64,000 nt of DNA from Micromonospora sp. CP22 (GCF_009712475.1 NZ_VCJO01000001.1:434001-498000), one strand, 5' to 3'. Counted from the first letter of the stretch, positions 47,676 through 57,862 are shown. A program made the numbers and translations. Notes: a model not told the origin generated them from the sequence alone.

Positions 47676-48857
47676 TCAGCCGACGTCGAGCGGGTCGGCG
47701 AGCAGCCGGTCGAAGGCGAGTTCGGCGGCACCGACCAGCGGCGCGTCCTCGCCGAGCAGCGGCGTACGCAGCCGGACGTGCTCCAGACAGGCCGGCAACC
47801 CGTTGCAGTTGAGCCGGCTGCGCACCTGGGCGGCGGCGGCCAGGTAGAGGTCCCGCATGGTGCCGCCGAAGATGACCATCTCGGGGTTGAAGAGGTTGAC
47901 CAGGTTGGCGACGCCGAAGCCGAGCCAGTCACCGGCCTGCCGTACCGCTATCTGGGCCTGGGCGTCCCCCCGGTCGGCGGCGTCGAAGACCGCCAGCAGC
48001 GCCTCCCGACCCCGGGCATCGGATCGGCCGGCAGCCCGCAACAGCCCATGCTCGCCGATCTCGGTCTCCCAGCAGCCCCGGTTGCCGCACTCGCAGCGGG
48101 CCCCGTCGCGGGTCACCACCATGTGCCCCACCTCGCCGCTGTAGCCGCCGTGCCCGGTCAGCCGGCGCCCTCCGGCGATGATCCCGGCGCCCACGCCGAC
48201 GTCCCCGTAGAGGTAGACGACGTTGTCGCAGCCGGCTGCCGCGCCCCGGGCGTGTTCGGCGAAGGCCGCCACGTCGGCCACGTTGCCGACCGTGACCGGC
48301 ATGTCGAGACCGAGTTCCGTGCTCAGGGCCGGGCCGATCGGTTCGTCCACCCAACCGGTGGTCGGCCCGAGCCGGACCAGCCCGTCGGCACGACGGACCA
48401 TGCCGCAGACCGCCACCCCGGTGCCGACGCAGACGGCGTCCTCCGGCAACGCCTGGCGCATCTCCTTGACCGCGCTGGCCAGCAGCGGTGCGGCCTCCGC
48501 AGCGGTGAGACCGCGCGGACGGTCCAGTTCCCGGCGGTCGAGCACCGCGCCGCCGAGCCCGACCCGCGCGGCCCGCAGCCGGTCCACCTCGATGCTGTAC
48601 GCGTACGCGAAGATCCGCTCCGACTCGGGCCGGACGACCAGCGACGGTCGTCCGGCCCGGCCGGTTTCCCTCGGCGCCCCCTCAGTCACCAGGCCGGCCG
48701 CGGCGAGGTCGGCGGTGAGCGCGCCGATGGTGCTCCGGTTCAACCCCAACGCGGTGGTCAGTTCCGCGCGCGTGGTCGCGCCGTGCACATGGACGAAGCG
48801 CAGCAGGGCACCCAGATTCTGTCGACGAATCTCGTCCTGGCTCGGTCCTACGCGCAT
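47676..48857 (-). CDS. ROK-family transcriptional regulator (probable xylose-responsive)
   Basis: The 393-residue protein has an N-terminal winged helix (RRQNLGALLRFVHVHGATTRAELTTALGLNRSTIGALTADL) and a ROK sugar-kinase-like domain with GTGVAVCGMV, GDVGVGAGIIAGG, GYSGEVGHM and the zinc motif CECGNRGCWE. It is last in the xylFGH-ROK cluster, 29 bases after xylH, so it most likely represses or tunes that transporter in response to a sugar. The exact ligand, xylose or another pentose, is inferred from XylF similarity. Confidence 0.9.
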   Translation of the reverse strand: MRVGPSQDEIRRQNLGALLRFVHVHGATTRAELTTALGLNRSTIGALTADLAAAGLVTEGAPRETGRAGRPSLVVRPESERIFAYAYSIEVDRLRAARVGLGGAVLDRRELDRPRGLTAAEAAPLLASAVKEMRQALPEDAVCVGTGVAVCGMVRRADGLVRLGPTTGWVDEPIGPALSTELGLDMPVTVGNVADVAAFAEHARGAAAGCDNVVYLYGDVGVGAGIIAGGRRLTGHGGYSGEVGHMVVTRDGARCECGNRGCWETEIGEHGLLRAAGRSDARGREALLAVFDAADRGDAQAQIAVRQAGDWLGFGVANLVNLFNPEMVIFGGTMRDLYLAAAAQVRSRLNCNGLPACLEHVRLRTPLLGEDAPLVGAAELAFDRLLADPLDVG

Positions 48858-48886
48858 CAGGGTCTGACTACTTTCGGTGGAGCGGA

Positions 48887-50146
48887 TCAGCGACTGCCGG
48901 TGGCGGCGGCTCGGCGGCGCGACAACGCGTCGACGCTGGCCGCCAGGAGCAGCACCACGCCGGTGACCACGTACTTGACGCCCGAGCTGTAGCCCATCAG
49001 ACCCATGCCGTTGTCGATCACCGCGACCACCGCGCCGCCGAGCACCGCGTCCAGGACCCGACCCTTGCCACCGAAGAGACTGGTGCCACCGATCACGGCC
49101 GCGCCGACGGCGTAGAGCAGCACGTTGCTGCCGCCGGTGTTCGGGTCGACCGAGTTGGCCCGGCTGGCGGCGACGATGCCACCGATCGCGGCCATCGTCG
49201 AGCAGATGACGAAGACCGAGATGCGGATCCGGTCCACGTTGATGCCGGCCCGGCGGGCGGCCTCCTTGTTACCTCCGACGGCGTAGATGTGTCGGCCGTA
49301 GCTGGTGCGCTGCAGCACGAAGGTCCAGACGACCAGCAGCACGGCGATGAGCGGCACCACGATCGGCACGCCCTTGAGCGAGCTGATCAGGACGTTGCGG
49401 CTGCGCTCCAGGTTGAGCACGTAGACCGCGAGACCGAGGATGACCGCCAGCCCGCCGATCCGGGCGAGGATCACCGCGATCGGGTCGGTGACCAGGCCCC
49501 GCGCGGAGCGGCTGCGGTGGCGGAGCAGCTGAGCGGCGGCGTAACCGGCGACGGCCACGGCGGCCAGCGCCCAGCCGAGCAACGGCGGCATGTTGCGGTT
49601 GGCGATCGCCACCAGCACCGAATCGCGTACCGAGATGTTGCGGCCTTCCTCCATCAGCAGCAGCACCACGCCCTGGAAGGCGAGGAAACCGGCCAGGGTG
49701 ACCACGAAGGAGGGAATGCCGACCTTGGCGACCAGGAAGCCGAGCGTCGTACCGATCACCATGCCGGTGAGCACGGCGGCGATCACCGCGACGTACCAGG
49801 GATGTCCGAGCACGGTGACCACGTTGGCCAGGACCGCCGCGCAGACGCCGCTGGCGAAGCCGGCCGACAGGTCGATCTCGCCGAGCAGCAGGACGAAGAC
49901 CAGGCCCATCGCGATCAACGTGACCGCCGCGCCCTGGGTGAACAGGTTGGCGAAGTTCCCGGCGGTGAGGAACGACGGCCGCATGATCGAGAAGACGGTG
50001 CAGAGGACGAGTAGACCGAGTACGGCGGGCAGGGCACCGATGTCACCACCGCGTACCCGTCGCCAGTAGTCGCGGGCGTGGCTGGCGACGGTGGGTGCCG
50101 GCGTGACGGCGGCCGGCCCCTCCTGCTTGACGACGGTGGTGCTCAT
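48887..50146 (-). CDS. xylH: Sugar ABC transporter permease XylH-like
   Basis: This membrane subunit of a pentose importer has 419 residues, more than the 320-330 of RbsC, because XylH-type permeases carry additional segments (about 10-12 in all). IDLSAGFASGVCAAV near residue 90 and the RTSYGRHIYAVGGNKEAARRAGI loop near residue 290 are the characteristic RbsC/XylH motifs. The ATG overlaps the ATPase stop by four bases. Confidence 0.92.
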   Translation of the reverse strand: MSTTVVKQEGPAAVTPAPTVASHARDYWRRVRGGDIGALPAVLGLLVLCTVFSIMRPSFLTAGNFANLFTQGAAVTLIAMGLVFVLLLGEIDLSAGFASGVCAAVLANVVTVLGHPWYVAVIAAVLTGMVIGTTLGFLVAKVGIPSFVVTLAGFLAFQGVVLLLMEEGRNISVRDSVLVAIANRNMPPLLGWALAAVAVAGYAAAQLLRHRSRSARGLVTDPIAVILARIGGLAVILGLAVYVLNLERSRNVLISSLKGVPIVVPLIAVLLVVWTFVLQRTSYGRHIYAVGGNKEAARRAGINVDRIRISVFVICSTMAAIGGIVAASRANSVDPNTGGSNVLLYAVGAAVIGGTSLFGGKGRVLDAVLGGAVVAVIDNGMGLMGYSSGVKYVVTGVVLLLAASVDALSRRRAAATGSR

Positions 50147-50961
50147 GCGAGGCCTCCCGTGGTGCTGTCGGCCGACGCCGCGCCGTTGCCGCTGGTTGCC
50201 GGTTCGCTGGCGAGCCCGAGTTCGCCGGAGCGACCGGCGGTGATCAGTTCGACCACCTGGGCGTGAGTGATGTCGGTGGTCTTCACCTGGGCGACCATCT
50301 GTCCGAGGTAGAGCGCGGCGATCCGGTCGGAGACCGCGAAGACGTCGTTCATGTTGTGCGAGATCAGGACGACGGCCAGACCGTTGTCGGCCAGCCGCCG
50401 GACCAGTTCGAGCACCTGGGCGGTCTGCGCCACGCCGAGCGCGGCGGTCGGCTCGTCCAGGATCACCAGCTTGCTGTTCCAGAGCACCGCCTTGGCGATC
50501 GCCACGGTCTGGCGCTGGCCGCCGGAGAGGCTGGAGACGTGCTGGCGTAGCGACTTGACGGTGCGTACGGAGAGCCCAGCGAGGGTCTCGGCCGCCATCT
50601 GTTCCATGGTCGGCTCGTCGAGGACGATGCCGTTGCGCTTCTCGCGGCCGAGGAACATGTTCTGCACGATGTCGAGATTGTCACAGAGTGCGAGGTCCTG
50701 GTAGACGACCTCGATGCCGAGCGAGGCGGCGTCGCGCGGGCTGTTGATGCTGACCGGCTGGCCGTCGAAGAGGAACTCTCCGGCGTCGGTCGGGTAGATG
50801 CCGCTGATGCACTTGACCAGGGTGGACTTGCCGGCGCCGTTGTCGCCGACGAGTGCGGTGACCTCGCCCGGGTAGGCGGCGAAGGCGACGTCGCGCAGAA
50901 CCTGGACGGGACCGAAACTCTTGTCGATCCCGCGTAGCTCCAGCAGAGGGGTCGCGGACAC
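50143..50961 (-). CDS. xylG: Sugar ABC transporter ATPase XylG-like, single nucleotide-binding domain
   Basis: GTG 50961 behind AAGGAG gives 272 residues. Walker A GDNGAGKST, the signature LSGGQRQTVAIAKA, Walker B KLVILDEP and the H-loop ISHNM are complete. E. coli XylG and RbsA contain two fused ATPase domains; this protein has one, so it must function as a homodimer, as in many actinobacterial pentose importers. An intergenic hairpin separates it from xylF upstream, and it overlaps xylH. Confidence 0.92.
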   Translation of the reverse strand: MSATPLLELRGIDKSFGPVQVLRDVAFAAYPGEVTALVGDNGAGKSTLVKCISGIYPTDAGEFLFDGQPVSINSPRDAASLGIEVVYQDLALCDNLDIVQNMFLGREKRNGIVLDEPTMEQMAAETLAGLSVRTVKSLRQHVSSLSGGQRQTVAIAKAVLWNSKLVILDEPTAALGVAQTAQVLELVRRLADNGLAVVLISHNMNDVFAVSDRIAALYLGQMVAQVKTTDITHAQVVELITAGRSGELGLASEPATSGNGAASADSTTGGLA

Positions 50962-51010
50962 GGGGTTCTCCTTATGTCGCGGAGGGAGATCGGGGCCCGT
51001 CCAGCGGCGC

Positions 51011-51047
51011 ACGCCGCCCGGCACGGGGTCACCGTGCCGGGCGGCGT
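51011..51047 (-). promoter_or_regulatory. 16-bp-stem hairpin between xylF and xylG
   Basis: ACGCCGCCCGGCACGG and its exact complement enclose a five-base loop, starting 18 bases after the xylF stop and ending 49 bases before the xylG start. No T-run is present. It probably reduces read-through or protects the xylF 3' end, keeping binding protein in excess. Confidence 0.75.
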
Positions 51048-51065
51048 CGCCTAGGCGGGGGGCGG

Positions 51066-52160
51066 TCAGCTGATGCCGGCGTCGGCGCAGAGCTTCGCGA
51101 ACTCGCCGGTGCAGACCTGCTCCTTGGTCACGTAACCGTCGGCGATGACGTCCTTGACGTTCTCCTTGTAGATCGCCTGCGGGGTGAGCAGGACGGACGG
51201 CACCTCTCGGCTGCCCTCCGGGTCCGTGACGGTCTGGCCGGTCTCCTTGCGCTCGCCCTTGGCCAGCGCGATGGCCAGCTCGGCGGCGGCGTCGGCCTCC
51301 TGCTTGACCGCCTTGTAGACGGTCATGCACTGGTCACCGGCGAGGATGTTCTGCAACGCCTGCGGGTCGGCGTCCTGGCCGGTCACCGGCACCTTGCCGT
51401 TGAGCTTGTTCTTCTTCAGCACCGAGATGGCGGCGTTGCCGAGACCGTCGTTGGCGGAGAGCACGGCGTCGATCTTGCCGCCGGTCTGGGTCAGCATCTG
51501 CTCGAAGATCGTCGCGGCCTGGGCGTTGTCCCAGTCGGGAACGTCCTGGTCCGGGCCCTTGACGTACTCGTTGGCGTCGAACTTGGGCTTGAGGACCGAG
51601 TCGTAGCCGTTCTTGAACAGGGTGGCGTTGTTGTCGGTCGGCGAGCCGTTCAGGTACGCCACGACCGGCTTCTCGACCTTCTGGTCGGTCAGGCACTTGA
51701 CCAGGCCCTCGCCCTGGAGCTTGCCGACGGCCTCGTTGTCGAAGCTGACGTAGTACTCCGCCGAACCGCCGAGGGTGAGGCGGTCGTAGTCGATGGTGGC
51801 GACGCCCTGCGACTTGGCCTTGTCGAGGACCGCCTTGCCGGTGCCGGAGTCCAGGTTGACGATCATCAGCGCGGTGACGCCACTCGTGATCATCTGGTCG
51901 GCGATGGTCTGGAACTGGGTCTTGTCGCCCTGCGCGTTCTGGATGTCGTACTTGACCCCGGCGGCCTCGAAGGCGGCCTGAAGGAACTTGCGGTCGGCCG
52001 TCTCCCAGCGGACGGAGGACTTGCTGTCCGGCAGGATCACGCCGATCTTCGGGGTCTTGTCGGAGCCGGCCCGGTCGCCGCCGGACTCGTCGCCGCAGGC
52101 CGTCAGGCTGCCGAGGGCCAGCAGGCCCACGGTGCCGACGGCGAGGAAGCCCTTGCGCAT
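51066..52160 (-). CDS. xylF: D-xylose-type ABC substrate-binding lipoprotein XylF
   Basis: ATG 52160 with AAAGGACC upstream gives 364 residues. The signal peptide ends in the lipobox LTAC with Cys near residue 20. The type 1 periplasmic fold matches XylF/ChvE: KIGVILPDSKSSVRWETADRKF, IVNLDSGTGKAVLDKAKSQG, TIDYDRLTLGGSAEYYVSFDN and AVLSANDGLGNAAISVL. Xylose is the best guess; glucose or arabinose are possible. It is first in the operon, with a promoter carrying several inverted repeats. Confidence 0.92.
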   Translation of the reverse strand: MRKGFLAVGTVGLLALGSLTACGDESGGDRAGSDKTPKIGVILPDSKSSVRWETADRKFLQAAFEAAGVKYDIQNAQGDKTQFQTIADQMITSGVTALMIVNLDSGTGKAVLDKAKSQGVATIDYDRLTLGGSAEYYVSFDNEAVGKLQGEGLVKCLTDQKVEKPVVAYLNGSPTDNNATLFKNGYDSVLKPKFDANEYVKGPDQDVPDWDNAQAATIFEQMLTQTGGKIDAVLSANDGLGNAAISVLKKNKLNGKVPVTGQDADPQALQNILAGDQCMTVYKAVKQEADAAAELAIALAKGERKETGQTVTDPEGSREVPSVLLTPQAIYKENVKDVIADGYVTKEQVCTGEFAKLCADAGIS

Positions 52161-52206
52161 GTGCAGGGTCCTTTCGAGGGTGGGGATGGGTTTCGGTGCT
52201 TGTTTT

Positions 52207-52301
52207 GTTGTGCCCGGCAACGTATTCCGCGTCACACGCCAGCACAAGGGTGTGCTGGAGATGAGTTTGTTGTCGGCGGTAACAATTCAGCAACGCGGTT
52301 G
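52207..52301 (-). promoter_or_regulatory. xylF promoter with several operator-like inverted repeats
   Basis: On the minus strand TTGTGC (52242-52247), 17 bases, TACGTT (52219-52224) form a good promoter. CCAGCAC-N6-GTGCTGG (52239-52258) covers the -35, GTTG-N7-CAAC (52207-52221) covers the presumed +1, and TTGTT-N9-AACAA (52267-52285) and CAAC-N3-GTTG (52291-52301) lie upstream. The ROK regulator encoded at the operon end is the obvious candidate ligand of one or more of them. Confidence 0.55.
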
Positions 52302-52391
52302 ATACGCCGGGACTGCCGTTCGTGTGACGGGGCGTCCGTTCCGCTCTCGGCGCTCGTTCCGGGTGATTCGGCGATCGGCCCGGCGGCTGGT

Positions 52392-53663
52392 TCAGTGGGC
52401 GGGACGGCAGACCAGGACCGTCGGCGCGGCGTCCACCCGGGTGAGCACCAGGCTGGCCGGCTGGTCACCGGCCAACCGCAGGTCCCGCCGGAGCCGCTCG
52501 GGCTCCACCGCGGAGCCGCGCTTGAGGATCTCCACCCGGCCGACCCGCCGCTCCCGCAGCAACGCCCGCAGCCGCTTGAGGGAGAACGGCAGCACGTCGG
52601 TCACCTCCAGGCAGCGGGCGTACGGCGTCGGCGTCGCCGCGTCGGCGTAGAGGTAGGCGATGGTCGGATCGGCCAGGGTGGCACCCAGGTCAGCAGCCAA
52701 CTCGGCCACCAGATGCGCGCGGACCACCGCCGGATCCGGGTCGTACACGAAGCGCCGCACCGGCCCCACCGGCGCTTCGGTCGCCCCCTCGCCGGTGAGC
52801 TGGTACGCGGCTCGGGCGCTGCCGTCGGTGCGGTGCGTCCCGCCACCGGCCAGGTGATAGGAAGGGCCCCCTGCTATACCGGAGGCGTTAAGAAGGGGCC
52901 CTTCCTTCAGGACGGTCGCGCGGCGGGGTACTTCGGCGAGCTCGCCGCACCAGAGGGCCGCCTCGACCAGGTCGCCGTCGACGCTGACCCACTCGGCCTC
53001 GGCGCCCGCCGGGATCAACGCGTGGTCGAGCCCCGGTGCGACCTTCACCACCGTGCGCGGCACCCGCTCGGCCAGCCCGGTCACGAAGTGCCACGGCGGC
53101 GAGTACGAGTTGGGGTCGAAGATCCGGCGGCCGGTGCCGGTTCGGCGGCGGGCCGGGTCGCAGAAGACCGCCTCCACCCGGGTCACGTCGAACGCGGTCG
53201 CATCGCCGCACTCGACGGTGACCAGGTCGGCCAGCCCGGTGGCCCGGGCGTTCTCCTCGGCCAGCGCGGCGGTGAGCGGGTCGGCCTCCACCGCGTACAC
53301 CCGGATGCCGGCGCGGGCGGCGGCGAGCGCGTCGGCCCCCAGCCCGCAGCCGAGATCGGCCAGAGTGCTCACCCCGGCGGCCCGCAGCCGCTCGGCGCGT
53401 CGCCGCGCGACGACCTGCCGGGTGGCCTGCTCCAGGCCCGGGCGGGTGAAGAACATGCCGGTCGCCGCTTCCCCGAACTTGCCCACCGCTCGGCGGCGCA
53501 GCTCCGCCTGGGTCAGCGCCGTCGCCGCGAGCCCGGCGGGCACCCCGGCCGAGCGCAGCGCCGCCGCCGCGGTCAGTGGATCGCCGCCGGCAAGCCGGGC
53601 CGCCGCGTGGAGCGCGGCCGACCCCTCCGGCGTACGCAAGGCGGCGAACTGCTCCAGATCCAC
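52392..53663 (-). CDS. Class I SAM-dependent methyltransferase with THUMP-like C-terminal domain
   Basis: GTG 53663, with GAAGGA upstream, gives 423 residues, starting [18 protein letters not shown]. The Rossmann methyltransferase core has motif [35 protein letters not shown] and the catalytic-loop-like FCDPARRR. The C-terminal 90 residues resemble the THUMP-like domain of actinobacterial orthologues ([19 protein letters not shown] region). rRNA or tRNA is the likely substrate. Residues 253-269 are translated from a palindromic repeat inserted in frame, with foreign codon use. Confidence 0.85.
   Translation of the reverse strand: MDLEQFAALRTPEGSAALHAAARLAGGDPLTAAAALRSAGVPAGLAATALTQAELRRRAVGKFGEAATGMFFTRPGLEQATRQVVARRRAERLRAAGVSTLADLGCGLGADALAAARAGIRVYAVEADPLTAALAEENARATGLADLVTVECGDATAFDVTRVEAVFCDPARRRTGTGRRIFDPNSYSPPWHFVTGLAERVPRTVVKVAPGLDHALIPAGAEAEWVSVDGDLVEAALWCGELAEVPRRATVLKEGPLLNASGIAGGPSYHLAGGGTHRTDGSARAAYQLTGEGATEAPVGPVRRFVYDPDPAVVRAHLVAELAADLGATLADPTIAYLYADAATPTPYARCLEVTDVLPFSLKRLRALLRERRVGRVEILKRGSAVEPERLRRDLRLAGDQPASLVLTRVDAAPTVLVCRPAH
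52859..52906. repeat. 48-bp palindromic repeat inserted in frame in the methyltransferase gene
   Basis: Perfect 12-base arms (52859-52870 and 52895-52906; AGGAAGGGCCCC type) flank a 24-base AT-rich centre. On the coding strand it yields [16 protein letters not shown]. Eight of 18 codons in and around it end in A or T (CTT, CTT, ATA, GCA, CCT, TAT among them), in contrast to almost none nearby. I recall very similar GGAAGGGCCCCTT palindromes dispersed between genes in Micromonospora and Salinispora genomes, but cannot check copy number here. Confidence 0.8.
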
Positions 53664-53722
53664 CCACCCATCCTTCCGCCCCACCCGACCACCCACGCAG
53701 CCGCCCCGTCGGTGTGCGACGT

Positions 53723-53783
53723 GATCGTCTGCACCTGGGTGAGCCGACACGCCGACGTCCGAGTCACCGGAGTGCAGACGATC
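53723..53783. repeat. Long imperfect inverted repeat between methyltransferase and groES
   Basis: GATCGTCTGCAC (53723-53734) pairs with GTGCAGACGATC (53772-53783); after a 3x3 internal loop GGTGA (53738-53742) pairs with TCACC (53764-53768); the loop is 21 bases. It lies between two genes transcribed away from each other, so a terminator role is unlikely. A dispersed palindromic repeat or protein-binding site is possible. Confidence 0.6.
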
Positions 53784-53826
53784 GAATGCGGTGGGGCCCC
53801 GAGCGGCGACACGAGGGGGCATCGGA

Positions 53827-53853
53827 TTGGCACTCTCCTTGACGGAGTGCTAG
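53827..53853. promoter_or_regulatory. CIRCE element 1 (HrcA operator)
   Basis: TTGGCACTC-N9-GAGTGCTAG matches the CIRCE consensus (TTAGCACTC-N9-GAGTGCTAA) with two changes. It covers the -35 and part of the spacer of the groES promoter. Confidence 0.92.
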
Positions 53854-53867
53854 CCGAGGAATAACCT
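53839..53867 (+). promoter_or_regulatory. Promoter of groES-groEL1
   Basis: TTGACG (53839-53844), exactly 17 bases, and TAACCT (53862-53867) form a housekeeping promoter located between and overlapping the CIRCE elements. The expected start is near 53874, inside CIRCE 2. Confidence 0.75.
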
Positions 53868-53871
53868 GCGA

Positions 53872-53898
53872 TTAGCACTCTCACCCTGAGGGTGCCAA
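53872..53898. promoter_or_regulatory. CIRCE element 2 (HrcA operator)
   Basis: TTAGCACTC-N9-GGGTGCCAA has a perfect left arm and two changes in the right arm. It covers the presumed transcription start, so HrcA bound here and at element 1 would block the promoter from both sides. Confidence 0.9.
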
Positions 53899-54040
53899 CC
53901 TCCGGGCCCTGGTGTCCGGGGGTTGAACGCCAGGCGGACCGGCACCCGCGACGACGGCCCCGCCCGGTGGCATGTGGCAGATTGACGCCGGTCGGCATGC
54001 CGATCGGCAACGAAACCAAGTACCCCAGGAGGGTATGCCC

Positions 54041-56069
<2,029 letters not shown>

Positions 56070-56087
56070 GCCCTGCCGTACGCCGGA

Positions 56088-56124
56088 CGTGGGGCGCACC
56101 GTCGACGTGACGGTGCGCCCCACG
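56088..56124 (+). terminator. Terminator hairpin of groES-groEL1
   Basis: CGTGGGGCGCACCGTC pairs perfectly with its complement across a five-base loop, giving a 16-bp stem 18 bases after the groEL1 stop. Confidence 0.85.
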
Positions 56125-56138
56125 CGTCCGTAGACGCA

Positions 56139-56166
56139 GACCACGGCTACTACCCCAGCCGTGGTC
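56139..56166 (+). promoter_or_regulatory. Small hairpin just upstream of the molybdopterin oxidoreductase gene
   Basis: GACCACGGCT-N8-AGCCGTGGTC is a 10-bp perfect inverted repeat ending 19 bases before GTG 56186. It may be an operator or a second terminator after groEL1. Confidence 0.4.
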
Positions 56167-56185
56167 GGTGGGAAAGACTGGACGG

Positions 56186-57781
56186 GTGAGCAGCACGACA
56201 CCCCGGTTCGCCGCGCTGGGCGGCGTCGCCGCCGCTGCGGCGGCCATCGGCACCGCCGAGCTGGTCGCCGCCCTGACCGGCCCCCGGTCGTCGCCGTTGG
56301 TCGCGGTCGGCGGCCTCGTCGTGGACATCGCCCCCGAGCCGGTCAAGCGGTTCGGCATCGAGGTCTTCGGCACGTACGACAAGATCGCCCTGCTGGTCGG
56401 CACGGCGCTGCTGCTCGGTGGGTTCGCCGCCCTGCTGGGCTTGCTGGCAGCCCGCCGACTCATGGCGAGCCTGGTGGGCATCGCCGTCTTCGGCGGAGTC
56501 GGCGCGGCAGCCGCCCTCACCCGGGCCAGCGCGGACGTCGCAGACGTGCTGCCGTCACTGGTCGGCGCGGCGGCCGGTGGGCTCGTGCTGTGGGCGTTCG
56601 TCGCCGGTCCGCTGGAACTGGACCCGTGGCCCTGGGCCCCGCCGACGGTGGCCGAGCCGCCCGTGTCCGCCGACGGCACCCCGGCTCCGGTCGGCCGCGG
56701 GCAGCGGGTCGACCCGGACGCGCGTCGACGCTTCCTCACCGGTGTCGGCACCGTGATCGGCGTGGCCACCGTCGGGGGAGTGGCCGGGCGGTGGCTGGCC
56801 GGTCGTCAGGGGGTGTCGGCGGCCCGCGAGGCGATCACGTTGCCGGCCCCGGTGTCCGCCGCGCCGCCGGTGCCGGCTGGCGCCGACCTGGATCTGCCCG
56901 GGTTGGCCAGCTACGTCACGTCGAACCGGGGCTTCTACCGAATCGACACCGCCTTGGTGCTGCCGCAGGTCGATCCGGAGACCTGGCGGCTGCGCATCCA
57001 CGGCCGGGTCCGTCATCCGGTCACGCTGAGCTACGCCGATCTGCTCGCCCGACCCCTGGTGGAGCGGTACGTGACGCTGGCCTGTGTCTCCAACGAGGTG
57101 GGCGGCGACCTGATCGGCAACGCGCGCTGGCTCGGCGTGCCGCTGCGGGAACTGCTCGACGAGGTGGAGCCGTTGGACGGAGCCGACCAGGTGGTGGGGC
57201 GTTCCGTCGACGGTTGGACCTGTGGCACCCCGACCGCCGTGTTGCGCGACGGGCGGGACGCGCTGCTCGCCGTCGGCATGAACGGTGAGCCGCTGCCCGT
57301 GCGGCACGGTTTCCCGGCCCGGATGGTGGTGCCGGGCCTGTACGGCTACGTGTCGGCGTGCAAGTGGATCACCGAACTGGAGTTGACCAGTTTCGCCGAC
57401 TTCGACGCGTACTGGGTGCCTCGCGGCTGGTCGGCGCAGGGGCCGGTGAAGACGCAGTCGCGGATCGACACGCCCCGGCCGCGGAACCGACCGGCCGCCG
57501 GGCCGGTGACCGTCGCCGGGGTCGCCTGGGCGCAGCACCGGGGCATCGATCGCGTCGAGGTACGCGTCGACGACGGACCCTGGCAGGAGGCCCGACTCGC
57601 CCCGACGATCTCGGTCGACACCTGGGTGCAGTGGTCGTGGCAATGGCAGGCCACCCCGGGCAGGCACACCCTCCAGGTCCGGGCGACGGACAGCACCGGC
57701 GAGACGCAGACCGGCCAGTCGCGCGGTGTCGCGCCGGACGGTGCCACCGGCTGGCACACCGTCACGATCACCGTCACCTGA
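56186..57781 (+). CDS. Membrane-anchored molybdopterin-dependent oxidoreductase (sulfite-oxidase family)
   Basis: From GTG 56186 (GTG 56168 is an alternative) the protein has 531 residues. Four hydrophobic segments occupy about residues 5-140, with a fifth signal-like segment (FLTGVGTVIGVATVGGVAG) near 185. The extracytoplasmic domain from about residue 240 is of the sulfite oxidase fold. RVRHPVTLSYADLLARPLVERYVTLACVSN contains the molybdenum-ligand cysteine, and VGRSVDGWTCGTPT and RHGFPARMVVPGLYGY follow. A C-terminal Mo-co dimerisation domain starts near VTVAGVAWAQHRGID. The electron partner and substrate are unknown; YedY-like repair and sulfite oxidation are both possible. Confidence 0.9.
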   Translation: MSSTTPRFAALGGVAAAAAAIGTAELVAALTGPRSSPLVAVGGLVVDIAPEPVKRFGIEVFGTYDKIALLVGTALLLGGFAALLGLLAARRLMASLVGIAVFGGVGAAAALTRASADVADVLPSLVGAAAGGLVLWAFVAGPLELDPWPWAPPTVAEPPVSADGTPAPVGRGQRVDPDARRRFLTGVGTVIGVATVGGVAGRWLAGRQGVSAAREAITLPAPVSAAPPVPAGADLDLPGLASYVTSNRGFYRIDTALVLPQVDPETWRLRIHGRVRHPVTLSYADLLARPLVERYVTLACVSNEVGGDLIGNARWLGVPLRELLDEVEPLDGADQVVGRSVDGWTCGTPTAVLRDGRDALLAVGMNGEPLPVRHGFPARMVVPGLYGYVSACKWITELELTSFADFDAYWVPRGWSAQGPVKTQSRIDTPRPRNRPAAGPVTVAGVAWAQHRGIDRVEVRVDDGPWQEARLAPTISVDTWVQWSWQWQATPGRHTLQVRATDSTGETQTGQSRGVAPDGATGWHTVTITVT

Positions 57782-57810
57782 ACCGCCGCCACCAGGCGGC
57801 GATGGGCGAA

Positions 57811-57852
57811 CGAGCGACGCCGCGCCCAGGATCCTGGGCGCGGCGTCGCTCG
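57811..57852. terminator. 42-bp perfect palindrome between convergent genes
   Basis: The 21 bases 57811-57831 are followed immediately by their exact reverse complement 57832-57852, with GGATCC at the centre. In RNA this gives a stem of about 19 bp with a four-base loop. It lies between the ends of the oxidoreductase and the convergent whiD-like gene and should terminate both. Confidence 0.85.
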
Positions 57853-57862
57853 GTGCGGTCGG

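Larger units (their letters stand above)
53664..54040. other. 377-base regulatory interval upstream of groES
   Basis: No gene is evident. In order it holds a long imperfect inverted repeat (53723-53783), the first CIRCE element (53827-53853), a housekeeping promoter (53839-53867), the second CIRCE element (53872-53898) and a leader of about 165 bases to the groES start. Confidence 0.75.
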
